A stretch of DNA of 64,000 bases, taken from the NCBI RefSeq assembly GCF_000067165.1, contig NC_010162.1:2480001-2544000 (forward strand), written 5' to 3'. The notes under the pieces are model-generated. The model was not told the origin of the DNA and searched no databases. It saw only the letters and a list, made by a program, of their open reading frames with translations. Origin of the DNA: Sorangium cellulosum So ce56. Lineage in GTDB: Bacteria; Myxococcota_A; Polyangia; Polyangiales; Polyangiaceae. Positions 1-8,495 of this stretch are shown piece by piece. A program made the translations under genes and the position numbers. Position 1 is the stretch's first letter. Each line of letters starts with the position of its first letter.

Positions 1-56
1 GGCTCTGACAGCGAGGAATCGCGAAATCAGCTAGAATTAGGGCCTACCAAGCAAAA

Positions 57-89
57 GCGCCATGTCCGGCTGGACCCCGGTCATGGCGC
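57..89. repeat. Hairpin upstream of the transposase
   Basis: An inverted repeat has arms GCGCCATGTCCGG and CCGGTCATGGCGC, pairing over 13 bases with one mismatch around a 7-base loop. It lies about 80 bases before the transposase start. It could be part of an element end or a structure that limits read-through into the transposase. No matching inverted copy was found after the gene, so it is not proven to be a terminal repeat. Confidence 0.45.
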
Positions 90-169
90 CAGAGCACCGA
101 GCGGTAGGCCCGCCCGTCGCCCGCAACGTCGAGCATGGGCCATGCCGCTGAGAAAGGCAAGGCCCGGCC

Positions 170-1219
170 ATGTCTCTGCTGTCGGCGGAGGCGCGCGCTC
201 GCGTCGTCTCTCAGCTCGTCGAAGGCTGCTCCATCGCGTCCACGTGCAGGCTGACCGGGGTCAGCAAGCCGACCGTGCTCGCGCTGCTGCTCCGCATCGG
301 AGCAGGGTGCGAACGGCTGCACAATCGCATCGTCCGTGGCGTCACATGCCACGTTGCGCAGTGCGACGAGATCTGGAGCTACGTCCAGAAGAAGCAGTCT
401 CGGGTGACAGCCTCCGATCCTGCTGAGTACGGCGACGCGTACACGTTCGTCGGGATGGCGAGCGCGTCGAAGCTCATCATCAGCTATCGCGTGGGGAAGC
501 GCGATGAGGAGAACACGCGCGCGTTCGTCAAGGATCTGCGCGCTCGGCTCACCACCATCCCGCAGCTCTACACGGACGGCTGGCAGCCGTACATCGGGGC
601 GGTCGGAGCGTCGTTTACGGGCGGCGTCGACTACTGCCAGGTCGTCAAGAACTACAGTCGCAGACCGCGCCGAGACGATGAGGTGAGGTACGAGCCGCCG
701 CGCGACCCGTTCATCACCAAGACACCGATCTTCGGCATCCCTGATGTGGAGCACGCTTCTACAAGTCACGTGGAGCGCCAGAACTGGACCATCCGCATGC
801 ACATCCGCCGGTTCACCCGGCTCTGCAACGGCTTCTCGCGGAAGCTGGCGAACCACCGCGCCGCTGTCGCGCTCCACGTCGCCTGGTACAACCTGGCTCG
901 GATCCACGAGTCGATCCGCTGCACGCCCGCCATGGAGGCGGGCATCGCGCGGCACGTCTGGTCGATCCCGGAGCTCGTCGAGGCCGCCCTGGCGGAGCCG
1001 GAGACCGAGCCGCCGACGCCGGAACCGCTCAAGCTCCGGACGCCGCCCGCCGGGACGCCGACGACGCCCGCCAGGGCGCTGCCGAACGGTAGAGGGTTCC
1101 TGCGACTGGTCGGCGCCGCGCCGGCTGCGCCGGTGGCCCCTACGCCGCCCGAGGGGCCGGAGCCACCGCCCGCGCCGGCGCCGCGCAGGATGGTGCAGCT
1201 AAATTTATTCAACGAATAA
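170..1219 (+). CDS. IS1-like DDE transposase
   Basis: A 349-residue transposase of the IS1-like DDE family that is common in proteobacteria and myxobacteria. An N-terminal helix-turn-helix stretch (about 15-50, VEGCSIASTCRLTGVSKPTV) should bind DNA. The acidic catalytic residues are visible in CDEIWSYV (about 66), YTDGWQPY (about 135) and the HVERQNWTIRMHIRRF block (about 201). The last 70 or so residues are an unusual proline- and alanine-rich tail (PTPEPLKLRTPP and similar), which family members often lack. The ATG at 170 lies a few bases after a GGCCCGG stretch without a strong ribosome site. I see no clear terminal inverted repeats or target duplication, so the gene may be a domesticated or immobile single copy. 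The neighbouring methyltransferase differs in base composition, in line with a transfer-prone locus. Confidence 0.85.
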   Translation: MSLLSAEARARVVSQLVEGCSIASTCRLTGVSKPTVLALLLRIGAGCERLHNRIVRGVTCHVAQCDEIWSYVQKKQSRVTASDPAEYGDAYTFVGMASASKLIISYRVGKRDEENTRAFVKDLRARLTTIPQLYTDGWQPYIGAVGASFTGGVDYCQVVKNYSRRPRRDDEVRYEPPRDPFITKTPIFGIPDVEHASTSHVERQNWTIRMHIRRFTRLCNGFSRKLANHRAAVALHVAWYNLARIHESIRCTPAMEAGIARHVWSIPELVEAALAEPETEPPTPEPLKLRTPPAGTPTTPARALPNGRGFLRLVGAAPAAPVAPTPPEGPEPPPAPAPRRMVQLNLFNE

Positions 1220-1406
1220 CCATCGGGTTGCGCTCTACCCTGTGCACTGCCTCGCGCAGAGGTCACACCCGCCGCAGCATGGAGCACACGCTGCGCTAGA
1301 GCGCGCTGAGTCCCCCTAGATGAACGACGAGAGCACCGTATCCTACAACAGCGCCTTGGGATACTTTTCTGGACCGATGACCGCCTCATGCCCGACAATC
1401 GAAGGC

Positions 1407-3155
1407 ATGGGGCGCAGGTCGCGGGCAGATCGGGCGGGGCAGGGGCATCTCTTCCGGCAGGGCACCCTCTATTACGGGGACAACCTCAAAGTGCTCCGGG
1501 AGCATGTGAGGGACGAGTCTGTAGACCTGATTTATCTGGACCCTCCGTTCAACTCGAAGCGAAATTACAACGTCATATACAAAGAGCCCGACTCTAGCGA
1601 CTCAGTAGCTCAGAAGCGCGCGTTTGACGATTCGTGGCATTGGGACTTCGCCGCGGACGCTGCGTACAGGCGACTTGTTGGCAGCGGCGCAGAGGAGCGC
1701 GGGGTGCCGACGAAGCTGGTTTCGCTTGTCGAGGCATTTAGAATATTCCTTGGCCAGACCGACATGTTGGCCTACGTGGTCATGATGGCGGAGCGAATAG
1801 TGGAGCTGCATCGGGTTCTGAAGCGAACCGGAAGCCTGTATCTCCATTGCGATCCAACGGCGAGCCACTACCTGAAACTGGTGCTCGATGCGATATTTGG
1901 ACCAGATAACTTTCGCAACGAGATCGTGTGGCAGCGCTCGACGGCCAAGAACGATCCGAGCAGATATGGCCGCTGTCATGATATCATCTTCTTCTACACG
2001 AAGAGTCAAGAATTCTATTGGGACACGCAATATAGTCCATTTCAGGACTATTCAGTAGAAAAGAACTACACGGCCGTGGAAGAGGGTACCGGCAGGAGAT
2101 ATAGGCTTAGCGATCTCACGGCAAACAAGCCCGGTGGGGACACGGACTACGAGTGGCACGGCAAGCGCCCATACAGAGGAAGGTTCTGGGCCTTCTCAAA
2201 GGAGAAGATGGACCAGATGTACGCAGACGGGCGAATCGTCTTCCGGCGCACGGGGATGCCTGTGTACAAGCGGTATTTGGATGAGATGCCAGGCGTTCCT
2301 TTCCAGGATGTGTGGACGGACGTAAGGCTTGCGTCTGCCTCTACGGAGCGGATTGGCTACCCAACACAGAAGCCGCTGGCGCTGCTGGAGCGCATCATCG
2401 CGTCTTCTTCGAAGAGCGGCGACCTGGTGCTCGATCCGTTTTGTGGATGCGGCACGACGATCGAAGCCGCTCATAAGCTGGGCCGAAAATGGGTTGGGAT
2501 TGACATTACGTATTTGTCTATCGACATAATCAAAGGGCGCATCGACGCTCTGTCGCCTGGTAGTGACGATATGTACACAGTCATTGGCGAGCCGGTTGAT
2601 GTAGAATCCGCGCGCAGGCTTGCCGAGGAAGACCCCGAGGAGTTCCAGCGGTGGGCTGTGCCGTTCATCGGTGCTCGACATGTCGGCGACGGGCCTGGGG
2701 CTGGTACCTTCAAACGAGGGCGCGACCGCGGGGTCGACGGAACAATACGATTCCAAGATGACACGGATGCGCCGAGCAAACGAGCCATCGTCTCAGTGAA
2801 GGCTGGGCAGCGGCTCGGGCCCGCCATGGTGCGCGAGCTTCGCGGCACCATGGAGCGAGAAGGGGCGCCCGTCGGCGTGCTGTTCACAATGTATGAACCA
2901 ACCAAGGAGATGATGAGCGAGGCGGTTAGAGCCGGAACATACCGTGAGTGCCCGCGCATACAGATCATAACGGTCGCTGATGCCTTTGGTGGGAAGCGGC
3001 CGCGTGTGCCCGGAGGGGGCATACTCAGAAGGTCGTCTCGGCCGCCGGCTGCGGCGACCGAGAGTCCAACTGTACAGGATGGATTGAAGAAGCTGGCGAA
3101 GGCTGGCCAGGCTGCTCGTGAGATGCCCGCCAGGCGAGGATCTGGCAGGCGCTAA
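1407..3155 (+). CDS. DNA methyltransferase fused to Mrr-like nuclease domain
   Basis: A 582-residue amino-methyltransferase. The catalytic motif IV is DPPF (about 45-48, in DLIYLDPPFNSKRN) and the S-adenosylmethionine-binding motif I, VLDPFCGCGTTIEAA, comes later (about 341-355). This IV-before-I order is that of the beta class of N4-cytosine/N6-adenine enzymes. Residues about 410-540 resemble Mrr-type PD-(D/E)xK nucleases: FQRWAVPFIGA, then RGRDRGVDGTIRF and AIVSVKAG, with the likely metal-binding Asp and Lys in the last two. One protein may therefore combine modification and cleavage. The ATG at 1407 leaves a short leader before LYYGDNLKVLRE, as in relatives; an in-frame ATG at 1320 would add 29 residues but has no ribosome site. 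The gene is visibly AT-richer than its surroundings and uses codons such as ATA, TAT and GAA, suggesting recent acquisition. Its target site cannot be read from the sequence. Confidence 0.85.
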   Translation: MGRRSRADRAGQGHLFRQGTLYYGDNLKVLREHVRDESVDLIYLDPPFNSKRNYNVIYKEPDSSDSVAQKRAFDDSWHWDFAADAAYRRLVGSGAEERGVPTKLVSLVEAFRIFLGQTDMLAYVVMMAERIVELHRVLKRTGSLYLHCDPTASHYLKLVLDAIFGPDNFRNEIVWQRSTAKNDPSRYGRCHDIIFFYTKSQEFYWDTQYSPFQDYSVEKNYTAVEEGTGRRYRLSDLTANKPGGDTDYEWHGKRPYRGRFWAFSKEKMDQMYADGRIVFRRTGMPVYKRYLDEMPGVPFQDVWTDVRLASASTERIGYPTQKPLALLERIIASSSKSGDLVLDPFCGCGTTIEAAHKLGRKWVGIDITYLSIDIIKGRIDALSPGSDDMYTVIGEPVDVESARRLAEEDPEEFQRWAVPFIGARHVGDGPGAGTFKRGRDRGVDGTIRFQDDTDAPSKRAIVSVKAGQRLGPAMVRELRGTMEREGAPVGVLFTMYEPTKEMMSEAVRAGTYRECPRIQIITVADAFGGKRPRVPGGGILRRSSRPPAAATESPTVQDGLKKLAKAGQAAREMPARRGSGRR

Positions 3156-3208
3156 ATGAGTGCGCAGGCGCTGGCGTTCACCGCCGCCTCCCTTGCCGAC
3201 GCGCGGGC

Positions 3209-3502
3209 CTAGTCCTCGGTGCGCCAGACCAGCCGCGAACGGTGGCGCTCCGGTCCCCTGCCGGCAGCAATGTCAGCGAGCACTTCGCCCGGGGACCGGC
3301 GTTCGCGCATCGCGATCATGGCGATGATGCGGGTGAGGGGAACGCTCCGGTCGGCCCTGGCTGGGAGCAAGCCGTCGTCCACCCAGCCGGTGGCTTCGAG
3401 GTAGCGGTCGATCTGCTCGGGCGTGACCGAGCGCGTGACGGGCTTCCCTGGTACGGTGACGCGGACGCGTCGCTTCGGATCGCGGGGTTTCATCTCCGCC
3501 AC
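3209..3502 (-). CDS. Small basic protein, third gene of a coupled trio
   Basis: A 97-residue protein of unknown function, rich in Arg and Pro (starts MAEMKPRDPKRRVRV). It contains a predicted helical stretch around TPEQIDRYLEATGWVDDG and IIAMIAMRERRSPGEVLADIAAG. No known domain was recognised. Its start overlaps the last 13 bases of the sigma-like gene, so the two are probably co-translated. The context (HTH protein, sigma-like protein, then this gene) suggests a regulatory accessory role, but that is inference. Confidence 0.6.
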   Translation of the reverse strand: MAEMKPRDPKRRVRVTVPGKPVTRSVTPEQIDRYLEATGWVDDGLLPARADRSVPLTRIIAMIAMRERRSPGEVLADIAAGRGPERHRSRLVWRTED

Positions 3503-4050
3503 CTCCTCAGCCGCAGCGCCAGCGCCTCGCGGGCGATGCGCAGGCGGCTCGCCGCCGTGTGCGGGTTCATCCTGCGCCGCTTGGCGTACGCGACGAGCGA
3601 GTCGGGGCTGTCAACGGAGAGCAGCGCCTCCAGCTGCCAGTCCGGGAGCTCGGCCATGGCGTCGAGCACTTCGCGTGCGGCGACCTGCGCCTCCAGATCG
3701 GGCCCGACGGGCTCGCGCAGCATGCCGAGCGGGCTCGGATGGATCACGGCGCGGCGCGACCACGCGCTGTTGACGTAGTGCGACGCGAGGCGCCACGCGA
3801 TGCCGTGAAGCCACTTGCGGAGCGCGTCGCGCGGCTTGTCCTTCGGGTCGGGCCGGTAGAGCCCCCGGCGGACGGCGTTCCAGGCGTTGAGCAGCACCTC
3901 GGCCTCCACGTCGCGGCGGTCGCGCTTCGGGATGCCGGCGAGCGTCGCCAGGACGATCCCGCGCTCGGCCATGATCGCCTCCATCGTCGGCTTCTTCCTG
4001 GGGTGTCGAGCGGCAGGCGGGCGGTGAGCCCCCTTCCGCGGCTTCGTCAC
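3490..4050 (-). CDS. Sigma-70-like (ECF-type) protein
   Basis: A 186-residue protein resembling small sigma factors. A region-2-like helical stretch (RRDVEAEVLLNAWNAVRRG, then LRKWLHGIAWRLASHYVNSAW) is followed by a region-4-like stretch (LPDWQLEALLSVD, then LVAYAKRRRMNPHTAASRLRIARE), which should form the helix-turn-helix for the -35 element. The start is set by a GTG at 4050, preceded by a strong GGGAGGAG ribosome site and overlapping the stop of the upstream gene as GTGA. A longer frame is open upstream but is not needed. The match to canonical region 2 is weak, so it could also be a sigma-derived regulator rather than a functional sigma factor. It sits in the middle of a three-gene operon. 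Confidence 0.65.
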   Translation of the reverse strand: MTKPRKGAHRPPAARHPRKKPTMEAIMAERGIVLATLAGIPKRDRRDVEAEVLLNAWNAVRRGLYRPDPKDKPRDALRKWLHGIAWRLASHYVNSAWSRRAVIHPSPLGMLREPVGPDLEAQVAAREVLDAMAELPDWQLEALLSVDSPDSLVAYAKRRRMNPHTAASRLRIAREALALRLRRWRR

Positions 4051-4379
4051 CCGCTCCTCCCGCACGTCGGGCAGCGGTCCGCTGCGACGGGGCGGCCCAA
4101 GAGCCGCTCGATGGTGGTTCCAGCCGCACGCGCGGCGCGCATGGCGGTGCCGGGCGACCCGGCGAACTGGCCCGAGGCGATCGCGCGGATCGAACGGGTC
4201 GGCATGCCCATCACCTCGGCAAGGCATGCCCACGTGCCGTACGCGGTGCGAAGGTTCTTGAGCGCGGCACGGAGGCGCTTGCGCTCGGGTTCGGTGAGGG
4301 AACGGGTGACGAAGGGGCGGCGCCGTGTAGGTACACGTCCGCCTTGCCCACCGTCGGGTGGGATCAGGTATAGCTGCAC
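4047..4379 (-). CDS. Small HTH-type DNA-binding protein
   Basis: A 110-residue protein with a Cro/C1-like helix-turn-helix pattern (about 35-95): LRAALKNLRTAYGTWACLAEVMG, then MPTRSIRAIASGQFAGSPGTAMRAARAAG. The last residues form a CPTCG knuckle that could bind metal only with a partner, since just two cysteines are present. The GTG start at 4379 has GGAG eight bases upstream. The stop overlaps the next start by four bases (GTGA), indicating translational coupling with the sigma-like gene. It is probably a repressor or antirepressor of its own operon, or a DNA-binding partner of the sigma-like protein; neither is shown by the sequence. Confidence 0.6.
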   Translation of the reverse strand: MQLYLIPPDGGQGGRVPTRRRPFVTRSLTEPERKRLRAALKNLRTAYGTWACLAEVMGMPTRSIRAIASGQFAGSPGTAMRAARAAGTTIERLLGRPVAADRCPTCGRSG

Positions 4380-4536
4380 TGTCGGACTCCGGTGCTATCG
4401 GGGTTCGGCCACGCAGCCCGGACGGTTGGCGCCGTCGCGGGCTGCACTACTTCCGGCCGAACCTACGGGCCCGATTCGAGGTCCGCTATCGCGAAGTGCT
4501 CACTTTGACCAATCGACTGGCACCTTGACCATTACC
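4380..4536. other. Upstream region of the HTH/sigma trio
   Basis: A non-coding stretch between the minus-strand trio and the 42-bp repeat array. It contains two TTGACCA hexamer-like words 20 bases apart (4505-4511 and 4525-4531), on the strand opposite to the trio. They might be operator half-sites or -35-like elements. No convincing -10 partner was found. Confidence 0.3.
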
Positions 4537-4830
4537 GTTGAAACTGAAACCGGAGGGTGTCGACAGCCTCCCGGGAGCGTTGAAACTGAAACCGGAGGGT
4601 GTCGACAGCCTCCCGGGAGAGATGAAACTGAAACCGGAGGGTGTCGACAGCCTCCCAGGAGCGTTGAAACTGAAACCGGAGGGTGTCGACAGCCTCCCGG
4701 GAGAGATGAAACTCAAACCGGAGGGTGTCGACAGCCTCCTGGGAGAGATGAAACTCAAACCGGAGGGTGTCGACAGCTTCCCGGGAGAGTTGAAACCTGA
4801 ACCGGAGGGTGTCGACGCTCCGGAGCGCCG
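4537..4830. repeat. Seven-copy 42-bp tandem repeat with palindromic core
   Basis: Seven units start at 4537, 4579, 4621, 4663, 4705, 4747 and 4789, exactly 42 bases apart; the last is degenerate at its end. Each holds the near-perfect palindrome GGAGGgTGTCGACAgCCTCC with GTCGAC at its centre. A conserved linker containing GAAACTGAAACC separates the palindromes. Substitutions alternate between units (GTTGAA or GATGAA linkers), as expected from stepwise duplication. Both strands stay open because 42 is a multiple of three, giving 14-residue peptide repeats either way, but the palindromic structure argues for a DNA- or RNA-level role. It lies just before the HEAT-protein gene. Confidence 0.9.
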
Positions 4831-4881
4831 CCGCGCTCGGTCTTGCGAGCCTCCGGCCCCGGGGCGTTATGATCGCCCTCC

Positions 4882-7800
4882 ATGGACGCCGCTTCCTTCC
4901 TCGCCGACATCGAGCCGCTGACCCATTACGACCGCGTCCGACGCGTGGTGGAGCTGGGCCGCGCCGCCGCGCGCGGCGACGCCGGCGCAAGCGCGCTCCT
5001 TGGCGCGCTCTGGAGCAGCGCGCAGCCCTACGAGCGGCTCCTCGCGCTCATGAGCGTCTACGGCTCGGGCGACGGCGCGCGCGTCGTCGCGGCCGTCTCC
5101 GACCCGTCCCGCTCCGTGCGGCGGCGCGCAAGCCGCATGGTCGCCCGCTTCTGCGACGACGCGCAGGCGCTCGCGGCGCTCGGCGCCCTCATCGAGCGGC
5201 GGACCCTCCGGCGCACCGTCGCCCAGCTCGCGCGGCGGAAGCGCCAGGCGGCCGTGGACGCGTTCCTCGGCGCGCGCATGCAGGCGGGGCGCGATCCGCT
5301 GATCGTGGATCTGCTCCCGTTCGGCTCCGAGGCGCTCGTGTCGGCGCACCGGCACGCCATCGACGAGGCGGGCGGCCCGAGCTGCCTCGAGCGGCTCGGC
5401 GTGAGACACCCCGCGACCGCGGCGCGCTGGTTCGGGGAGGCGATCGCCCGCTCCAAGTCCCTCGACGTCCGCCTGCGCTACCGCCTCGCGCCGCTGCTCG
5501 TCCCGCTCGCCCGGCGCGCGCCCGACGCGGCGCTGCCGCTGATCCAGGCCCTCTTCGAGCGCGGCGAGGAGCCCTCGTTCCTCGCCGGCTCCCTGCACCT
5601 CCTGGCCCGATCGCGCCCGGCCGCCACGTTCGACCTCCTCAAGGCGCGCCACGAGAGCGGACGACCCGCGCCGCCGCCCGGCGTCTTCGGTGTGGTGCGC
5701 TTCGACAAGGGCGCGCGCGCGCTCGGCGCCGAGCGCCTCGATTACCTCATCCGCCACGCCTGGGGCGCGCTGAGCGACGGCAAGAAGGGCCCGCGGTGGT
5801 TCCTGCGGCTCGGCCCCGACGACCAGAAGGCGGTCCTGCGGGCCTTCCTGCTCGGAGGGGCCGGGGGCTACGGCGCCTTCCTGTTCCGCTACGTGAAGGC
5901 CGAGTCGGCCAAGGAGCAGGTGCTCCGGGAGCGGGCCTTCGTGCGCTGGTCGTGCGCGGCGCAGGCCACCGACGGCACGATCGCGCCCGATGTGCTCGAC
6001 GCGCTGCCCCGCGACCTGCGCGAGCGCGAGGCGAGGCGGCACCTCTCGAGCTGCCCGTCGCTCGTCTCGAAGCCGGACCGGCGGATGAGCTACGCGCGCC
6101 TCCTGTCGTTCGCCGAGGCCAGGGAGGTGCTCGCGCCGCTCCTCGGGCACCCGGAGGGCGACGAGCGGGCGAAGGCGCAGGCGCTGCTGATCGCGAGCGT
6201 CCTGCACGACCGGGGCGCGCTCGCGGACGCCCTCGCGAACGTGCGCGCCCGCAAGTTCGAGCAGGATCCGGTGCGGCGGGCGATGATCGGCGCCCTCGCC
6301 GCGCTGCCCCTCGGCCGGTTCGCGCAGGAGCACCTGGAGGCCGTGGGCGCCGTGGCGCAGGACGCGCTCGACGCCGCGGATCTGTCCCACGCCACGGCCT
6401 CGGCCGTGGAGCGGCTCGTGGTCCGCCTGTTCCGCGTCGACGGGGCGTGGGGGGCGCGCTGGCTCACGAAGATCCTCGCGGTGCGCGGCTCGGTCTCGAC
6501 GGAGGGCCTCGGGGAGGAGCTGACCCCGGCGGAGGCCGAGCGGCTCACCCCGGCGCTCGCGCAGCTCGCGGGCGCGTGGTGCACCGGCGAGCGGGCAGGG
6601 GCGGTGCTCTCGCTCGCGCAGAGCCTCGGCATCCGCCTCAAGGTGGTCACGCCGCTGCTCGAGGCGCTCGAGCGGCTGTCCCGCGAGCTCCCGTTCGTCG
6701 GCGTCGCGGCGGGCGCGCTCGGCCTCCTGCGCGCCCACGACAGGCCGCGGTTCGCGCGGCTCGTGCCCGCGCTGCTGCGCGAGGACAGGAGCTTCGTGCT
6801 GATCGGCGCTGTCGCCCAGCACGTGAGCCAGAAGCGCCAGGATCTCCTGGACCCCCTGCTCGACCGGGCGCAGCCCATGACCGGCAGGTTCGCGACGGGC
6901 AAGACGCGCTGGGTGCTCGACTTCGGCGGGGGCCACGGCCGCTGGACGGCGAGGCAGCAGGAGAAGTACGCCGCCGGCCTCCGCGCGCTGCTCGGCGACG
7001 AGACCAGCGATGTCCCCACGCTGCGGTTCGCGATCTCCGCGCTGGTCCGGCTCGCGTACGCCGACGCGTCGGCGATCACCCCGTTCGCCTCGGATCCGAG
7101 GCCGCCCCTGCGCGAGATGGCCATCCGGGGCCTGCCGTGGCTCGACGCAGGCCAGGGCGTCCCCGTCCTGATCGAGTGCCTGGGCGACGATCGCGCGCGC
7201 TGGGCGATCTACGCGCTCCGGAAGGCCTTCTCCGAGATGTCCCGGGAGCGGGTGCTCGCCGAGCTCCGGGCGGTGCCGACAGCGAAGGTGACCGTGGCCA
7301 AGGAGGTCGTGCGCCTGCTCGGCGAGCTGGGCGGCGACGACGCCTACCGCGACCTGCTCCGGCTGGACGCCCCGAAGACGCACCGCGACGTGCGGATCGC
7401 GCTGCTCCGGGCGCTCTGGGACCACCTGGACAAGCCCGAGACCTGGGACGTCTTCGGTCGCGCCGCCCGGGATCCCGACTGGATCGTGGCCTCGAAGCTC
7501 GCGGACATCCCGCTCGGCAGGCTATCGACCGAGGCCGAGCGGCGCGTGGTGGACCTGCTCGCCGCGATCCTCGGGCGGGCCGAGCCGGAGGCGCGGCTCG
7601 ACCTGCTCCGGCGCGGCGCGTACCTGCCGCTCCGGGACGAGGCGCGGTCGCTCTTCCGCCGGCTGCTCGAGCACATGGCCGCGCCCGCGCCCGAGGAGGC
7701 GGCGGAGGCGCTGTCCGCCGTGCTCGCGAGGATGCAGCCGGGCGAGGTCGCGATCGTCGTCCAGCGGCTCGCGGAGCTCTTGCCGCAGCGCCGGCACCTC

Positions 7801-8241
7801 ATGGCGTTCCTGCCCGCGCTCTCGGCGCGGCTCGGCCCGTACGCCGCGAAGCACTGCGTCGCCGTCGCGGAGGGGCTGCTCGCCGCGCTCGAGGCGGACG
7901 CCCTGGCCGTGCCCCAGTACCTGGGGCTCGCGGCGCGCCTCCTTCCCTGGAAGGCGCTCGGACAGGCGCTCGCCGAGCTCGGCCGGCGGGACCTCTTGCA
8001 CCACGACGCGATGGTCGCGGCCATGTCGGCGGTGCACGGCTGCGTCCACCCGTCGCAGCTCGAGCAGGAGCTCCGGGAGAGCCCGGATCCGCGGCTGCGC
8101 CGGCTCGCGCTGGAGGCGCTCGTGCAGGCGGCGTCGCCGAAGAACGGCTGGACGGCGGAGCGGCGCGAGCTGCTGGAGCGCTACCGGAAGGACCCGTCGC
8201 CCGCCGTGGCGGGGCCGGCGTCGTTCATCATGCCGCCGTGA
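4882..8241 (+). CDS. Large HEAT-repeat-like protein
   Basis: A 1119-residue, almost wholly alpha-helical protein rich in Ala, Leu and Arg. Repeated helix pairs of HEAT/armadillo character recur along it (for example DPSRSVRRRASRMVARFCDD near 75 and ALVRLAYADASAITPF near 715). No catalytic motif, signal peptide or membrane segment was seen, so a cytoplasmic scaffold or protein-binding role is most likely. The ATG at 4882 follows the 42-bp repeat array by about 50 bases and has only a weak ribosome site. The 3' end is duplicated, in decayed form, at 10486-10883. The protein may be a conserved myxobacterial protein of unknown function; I do not recognise a named family. Confidence 0.8.
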   Translation: MDAASFLADIEPLTHYDRVRRVVELGRAAARGDAGASALLGALWSSAQPYERLLALMSVYGSGDGARVVAAVSDPSRSVRRRASRMVARFCDDAQALAALGALIERRTLRRTVAQLARRKRQAAVDAFLGARMQAGRDPLIVDLLPFGSEALVSAHRHAIDEAGGPSCLERLGVRHPATAARWFGEAIARSKSLDVRLRYRLAPLLVPLARRAPDAALPLIQALFERGEEPSFLAGSLHLLARSRPAATFDLLKARHESGRPAPPPGVFGVVRFDKGARALGAERLDYLIRHAWGALSDGKKGPRWFLRLGPDDQKAVLRAFLLGGAGGYGAFLFRYVKAESAKEQVLRERAFVRWSCAAQATDGTIAPDVLDALPRDLREREARRHLSSCPSLVSKPDRRMSYARLLSFAEAREVLAPLLGHPEGDERAKAQALLIASVLHDRGALADALANVRARKFEQDPVRRAMIGALAALPLGRFAQEHLEAVGAVAQDALDAADLSHATASAVERLVVRLFRVDGAWGARWLTKILAVRGSVSTEGLGEELTPAEAERLTPALAQLAGAWCTGERAGAVLSLAQSLGIRLKVVTPLLEALERLSRELPFVGVAAGALGLLRAHDRPRFARLVPALLREDRSFVLIGAVAQHVSQKRQDLLDPLLDRAQPMTGRFATGKTRWVLDFGGGHGRWTARQQEKYAAGLRALLGDETSDVPTLRFAISALVRLAYADASAITPFASDPRPPLREMAIRGLPWLDAGQGVPVLIECLGDDRARWAIYALRKAFSEMSRERVLAELRAVPTAKVTVAKEVVRLLGELGGDDAYRDLLRLDAPKTHRDVRIALLRALWDHLDKPETWDVFGRAARDPDWIVASKLADIPLGRLSTEAERRVVDLLAAILGRAEPEARLDLLRRGAYLPLRDEARSLFRRLLEHMAAPAPEEAAEALSAVLARMQPGEVAIVVQRLAELLPQRRHLMAFLPALSARLGPYAAKHCVAVAEGLLAALEADALAVPQYLGLAARLLPWKALGQALAELGRRDLLHHDAMVAAMSAVHGCVHPSQLEQELRESPDPRLRRLALEALVQAASPKNGWTAERRELLERYRKDPSPAVAGPASFIMPP

Positions 8242-8369
8242 GCCGGCTGCTCCTCGGTTCGGCGCTGCCTGGGGCGGGCGGCGTCGGCCTCTGGTCAGAG
8301 ACGACCTGGTTCCGCATGTCAGAAGTCCCGCCAGAGCGGTGCCTGGTCGCGCATCATGGGATCACACCG

Positions 8370-8473
8370 GGTCGAGGCTGGCGAGCATCACCGAAGTCCA
8401 GAGCGACATCCGGTCGAGCCTGGCGAGCGTCACCGAAGTCCAGAGAGACACCGGGTCGAGCTTGGCGAGCGTC
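8370..8473. repeat. Second 42-bp tandem repeat (two and a half copies)
   Basis: Units begin at 8370, 8412 and 8454 with GGTCGAG(G/C)(C/T)TGGCGAGC. The first two run the full 42 bases through ACCGAAGTCCAGAG; the third stops after about 20 bases. The period equals that of the array at 4537-4830 but the sequence is unrelated. It occupies the gap between the HEAT gene and the end of the minus-strand putative immunity gene. Confidence 0.8.
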
Positions 8474-8495
8474 GGCACGCCCCCCCGACGGCCGT

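Noticed and set aside
4537..4830. CRISPR array
   Set aside because: The segments between palindromes are themselves conserved rather than unique spacers, and no cas gene is near.
4538..4921. Plus-strand repeat protein (KLKPEGVDSLPG-type peptide repeats) or the minus-strand equivalent
   Set aside because: Both strands are open only because 42 is divisible by three; neither has a domain outside the repeat, and the DNA palindrome explains the conservation better.
4867..7425. Long minus-strand reading frame opposite the HEAT gene
   Set aside because: Composition (Arg, Gly, Pro) is that of a GC-rich antisense shadow, and the plus strand shows coherent helical repeats and codon bias.
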